Below are positions 62,531-64,000 of a stretch of DNA of 64,000 nucleotides, in pieces. Each line of letters opens with the position of its first letter. Within the stretch, counting starts at the first letter, position 1. The notes under the pieces were generated by a model, which saw only the letters and a program-made list of their open reading frames with translations, did not search any database and was not told the origin of the DNA. This DNA comes from Nostoc punctiforme NIES-2108 (GTDB lineage: Bacteria > Cyanobacteriota > Cyanobacteriia > Cyanobacteriales > Nostocaceae). Where the stretch lies: positions 88,929 to 152,928 of the forward strand of contig LXQE01000150.1 of NCBI GenBank assembly GCA_003326195.1, read 5' to 3'. The translations under genes and the position numbers were made by a program.

Positions 62531-62620
62531 GCGCGTAGGCGTACCACTTCCCTACGGGACGCTACGCGAACGTGGAAGCAAGCTACGCGTAGCGTCTGCA
62601 AAAGTTGCCCGTCGTAGACA
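62531..62620. repeat. Interspersed repeat with 11-bp inverted arms
   Basis: GACGCTACGCG (62558-62568) pairs with CGCGTAGCGTC (62586-62596), within a GTAGGCGTACC...GTCGTAGACATCGCA stretch that is a well-known type of Nostoc repeat. A TAGACATCGCAC word also occurs at 62031 on the other side of hicBA and at 8965, so the toxin-antitoxin pair is bracketed by related words. Confidence 0.85.
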
Positions 62621-62755
62621 TCGCACTCCTAATTCTCTCAGAAATGCGATCGCTATAAACTGAAGGAATTCCTCAAGCTTGTAAATGTGAAGTCGCTACA
62701 TGTCTAAATCTGTGGTTTCATTTGAAGGATATCAAATTTTGCAAGATATCTATTT

Positions 62756-64000
62756 ATGATGATGAATGTTGCACCTGCCATTGTAATACTGGGTCAAAAT
62801 AGCGTGACAGTAGCACGCAAAATAATCAGCGTCTTACCAGGGGCAACACTATACGGTTTAGAGGGTCGCACATCAGAAGTTGATGTCAGCTTTACAAATT
62901 TTGGCGAGACGCTACGTGAGTTATTTATGCAGGGAAAGCCCTTGATTGGCATTTGTGCTGCCGGCATTTTAATTAGGACGTTAGCTCCCGTAATCTCAGA
63001 TAAACGACAGGAACCACCAGTGCTAGCTGTGGCTGAAGATGGTAGTGCTGTTGTCCCTCTCTTGGGCGGACTTGGTGGAGTCAACGATTTGGCTCGTCGC
63101 ATTGCCGAAGCCCTTGATGTCAAAGCTGCAATTACGACCACAGGCGATTTACGTTTGGGCACAACGCTGTTATCTCCTCCTCCTGGATACCATTTGGCAA
63201 ACCCAGACGATGCGAAGAAATTTATCTCAGATGTGCTAGCTGGGGCGCAAGTTAATCTTGAAGGAATAGCACCTTGGTTGAGCGATAGTAAACTGCCGAT
63301 AGATTCCAAGGGAGATTTGACCATCCAAGTTACAGAACGTTTGGTGACTCCTAGAGCTAACTGTCTTGTCTATCATCCAGCAACGATCGCGATCGCAATG
63401 AGTGGCATCATTGATAATGCAGTCGTTTTAGTAGAACAGCTACTAACTGATGCCAAACTAGAAAAAACATCAGTCGCCGCGATATTTGCACCCATCACCG
63501 CCGCAGCCGATCCCGCAATTCACGCCGTAGCTAGCGCCTTGGGAGTACCTACCCGCTTTTTTACCCCAAATCAATTAGAAAGTCTACTTTCACAAGGTTA
63601 TAGCCCCGCCCAAGCCGCAGCGATCGCCGCTACAGGCACATCTTCCATTACTGCTTCAACTCCTAACATTGCGATCGCTATTGCCCCTCAAGTAATTGAC
63701 CCCAACACCATCGGTCAGCCACGGGGACGGTTAGCGATTATTGGCACGGGCCCTGGTGGTTCGCTGTGGATGTCTCCAGAAGTGAAGGAGATTCTCAAGT
63801 CGGCAACTGATCTGGTGGGTTATAAAACTTATTTAGATTTAGTTGGTTCTCTGGCTGATGGCAAGCAACGGCATGAATCTGACAACCGCGAAGAAGAAGC
63901 ACGGGCAAAGATGGCCCTTGATTTGGCTGCATCTGGGCGATATGTAGCTGTAGTTTCATCTGGCGACCCCGGTATCTATGCAATGGCAACAGCAGTTTTT
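62756..64000 (+). CDS. cobJ: CbiG-CobJ fusion (cobalamin biosynthesis), 5' part
   Basis: The start is one of three consecutive ATG codons (62756, 62759, 62762), and the frame is open to the end of the window (about 415 codons). Residues ~1-330 are a CbiG-like module (cobalt-precorrin-5A hydrolase): GICAAGILIRTLAPVI, GGLGGVNDLARRIAEAL and a C-terminal subdomain with ASALGVPTRFFTPNQL and TGTSSITASTPN. From ~335 the SAM-dependent precorrin-3B C17-methyltransferase starts: GRLAIIGTGPGG, VGYKTYLDLVG, RHESDNREEEARAKMALDLA and VVSSGDPGIYAMATAVF. Such fusions are usual in cyanobacteria, which make pseudocobalamin. The 3' third lies outside the window. Confidence 0.93.
   Translation, partial: MMMNVAPAIVILGQNSVTVARKIISVLPGATLYGLEGRTSEVDVSFTNFGETLRELFMQGKPLIGICAAGILIRTLAPVISDKRQEPPVLAVAEDGSAVVPLLGGLGGVNDLARRIAEALDVKAAITTTGDLRLGTTLLSPPPGYHLANPDDAKKFISDVLAGAQVNLEGIAPWLSDSKLPIDSKGDLTIQVTERLVTPRANCLVYHPATIAIAMSGIIDNAVVLVEQLLTDAKLEKTSVAAIFAPITAAADPAIHAVASALGVPTRFFTPNQLESLLSQGYSPAQAAAIAATGTSSITASTPNIAIAIAPQVIDPNTIGQPRGRLAIIGTGPGGSLWMSPEVKEILKSATDLVGYKTYLDLVGSLADGKQRHESDNREEEARAKMALDLAASGRYVAVVSSGDPGIYAMATAVF

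Noticed and set aside
62794..63324. 176-codon minus-strand frame opposite the cobalamin gene
   Set aside because: The plus strand codes a clear CbiG domain over the same bases; the minus frame is a codon-bias shadow.

Overview
The window reads as chromosome of a filamentous, heterocyst-type cyanobacterium, most likely Nostoc or a close relative. The evidence is direct: dense HIP1 octamers (GCGATCGC), 7-bp tandem repeats (ATTACGA, GTCATTA, CCCATGC and GTTAGGA families), many short palindromic interspersed repeats, and cyanobacterial-type genes (large PAS/GAF sensor kinases, Ser/Thr kinase-TPR proteins, a cyanophycinase-like peptidase, a short KdpD, a CbiG-CobJ fusion). No rRNA, tRNA, CRISPR array, transposase or phage gene was recognised.

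Layout. 1-6.6 kb: 3' end of an RTX-repeat protein, a small Kre9/KNH-like protein, a DhaM-HPr-enzyme I phosphotransferase fusion, a small outer-membrane-like protein, a DUF4336 protein and a GNAT acetyltransferase. 6.8-12.7 kb: GTPase-DUF697 protein, a 21-bp repeat array and a 40-bp perfect palindrome, an orphan addiction-module antitoxin, a large hybrid kinase and a rhomboid homologue that has lost its catalytic dyad. 12.8-25.5 kb: Ser/Thr kinase with ten TPRs, S51 peptidase, GT4 glycosyltransferase plus GH13 enzyme, PAS diguanylate cyclase, LepA and a small ribbon-helix-helix protein. 25.7-32.4 kb: GAF histidine kinase, NifU-type scaffold, GH57 glucan enzyme and a folate/biopterin-type transporter.

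32.5-38.8 kb: a kdp potassium-ATPase cluster on the minus strand (kdpA, kdpB, a small membrane ORF, kdpC, kinase-less kdpD). A membrane histidine kinase and a NarL-type regulator diverge from it. 41.4-48.5 kb is a signalling block: REC-kinase, REC-GGDEF-EAL and a Cache/HAMP/PAS hybrid kinase, the last two overlapping by ATGA. Repeat-derived DNA appears to have entered two of these kinases in frame, including about 85 residues inside a receiver domain.

49-64 kb: MOSC protein, signal peptidase I, dihydroorotase, patatin-like lipase, a shortened NrtB-like permease, a secreted collagen-like protein, an isoprenylcysteine-methyltransferase-like membrane protein, a DUF1772-like protein, pirin, rhodanese, a 41-bp repeat array, a TIGR04283-type glycosyltransferase, a DUF547 protein, a small coiled-coil protein, a HicBA pair whose toxin is cut by an amber codon, and the 5' part of a CbiG-CobJ cobalamin gene running off the window.

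The strongest leads are the in-frame repeat insertions in kinases, the pseudo-rhomboid, the amber-truncated HicA, the kdp cluster with a possibly substituted two-component system, and the NrtB-like permease lacking most of its ATPase-coupling loop. I saw no complete new multi-gene defence or metabolic system. All domain calls come from reading motifs, not from database searches.
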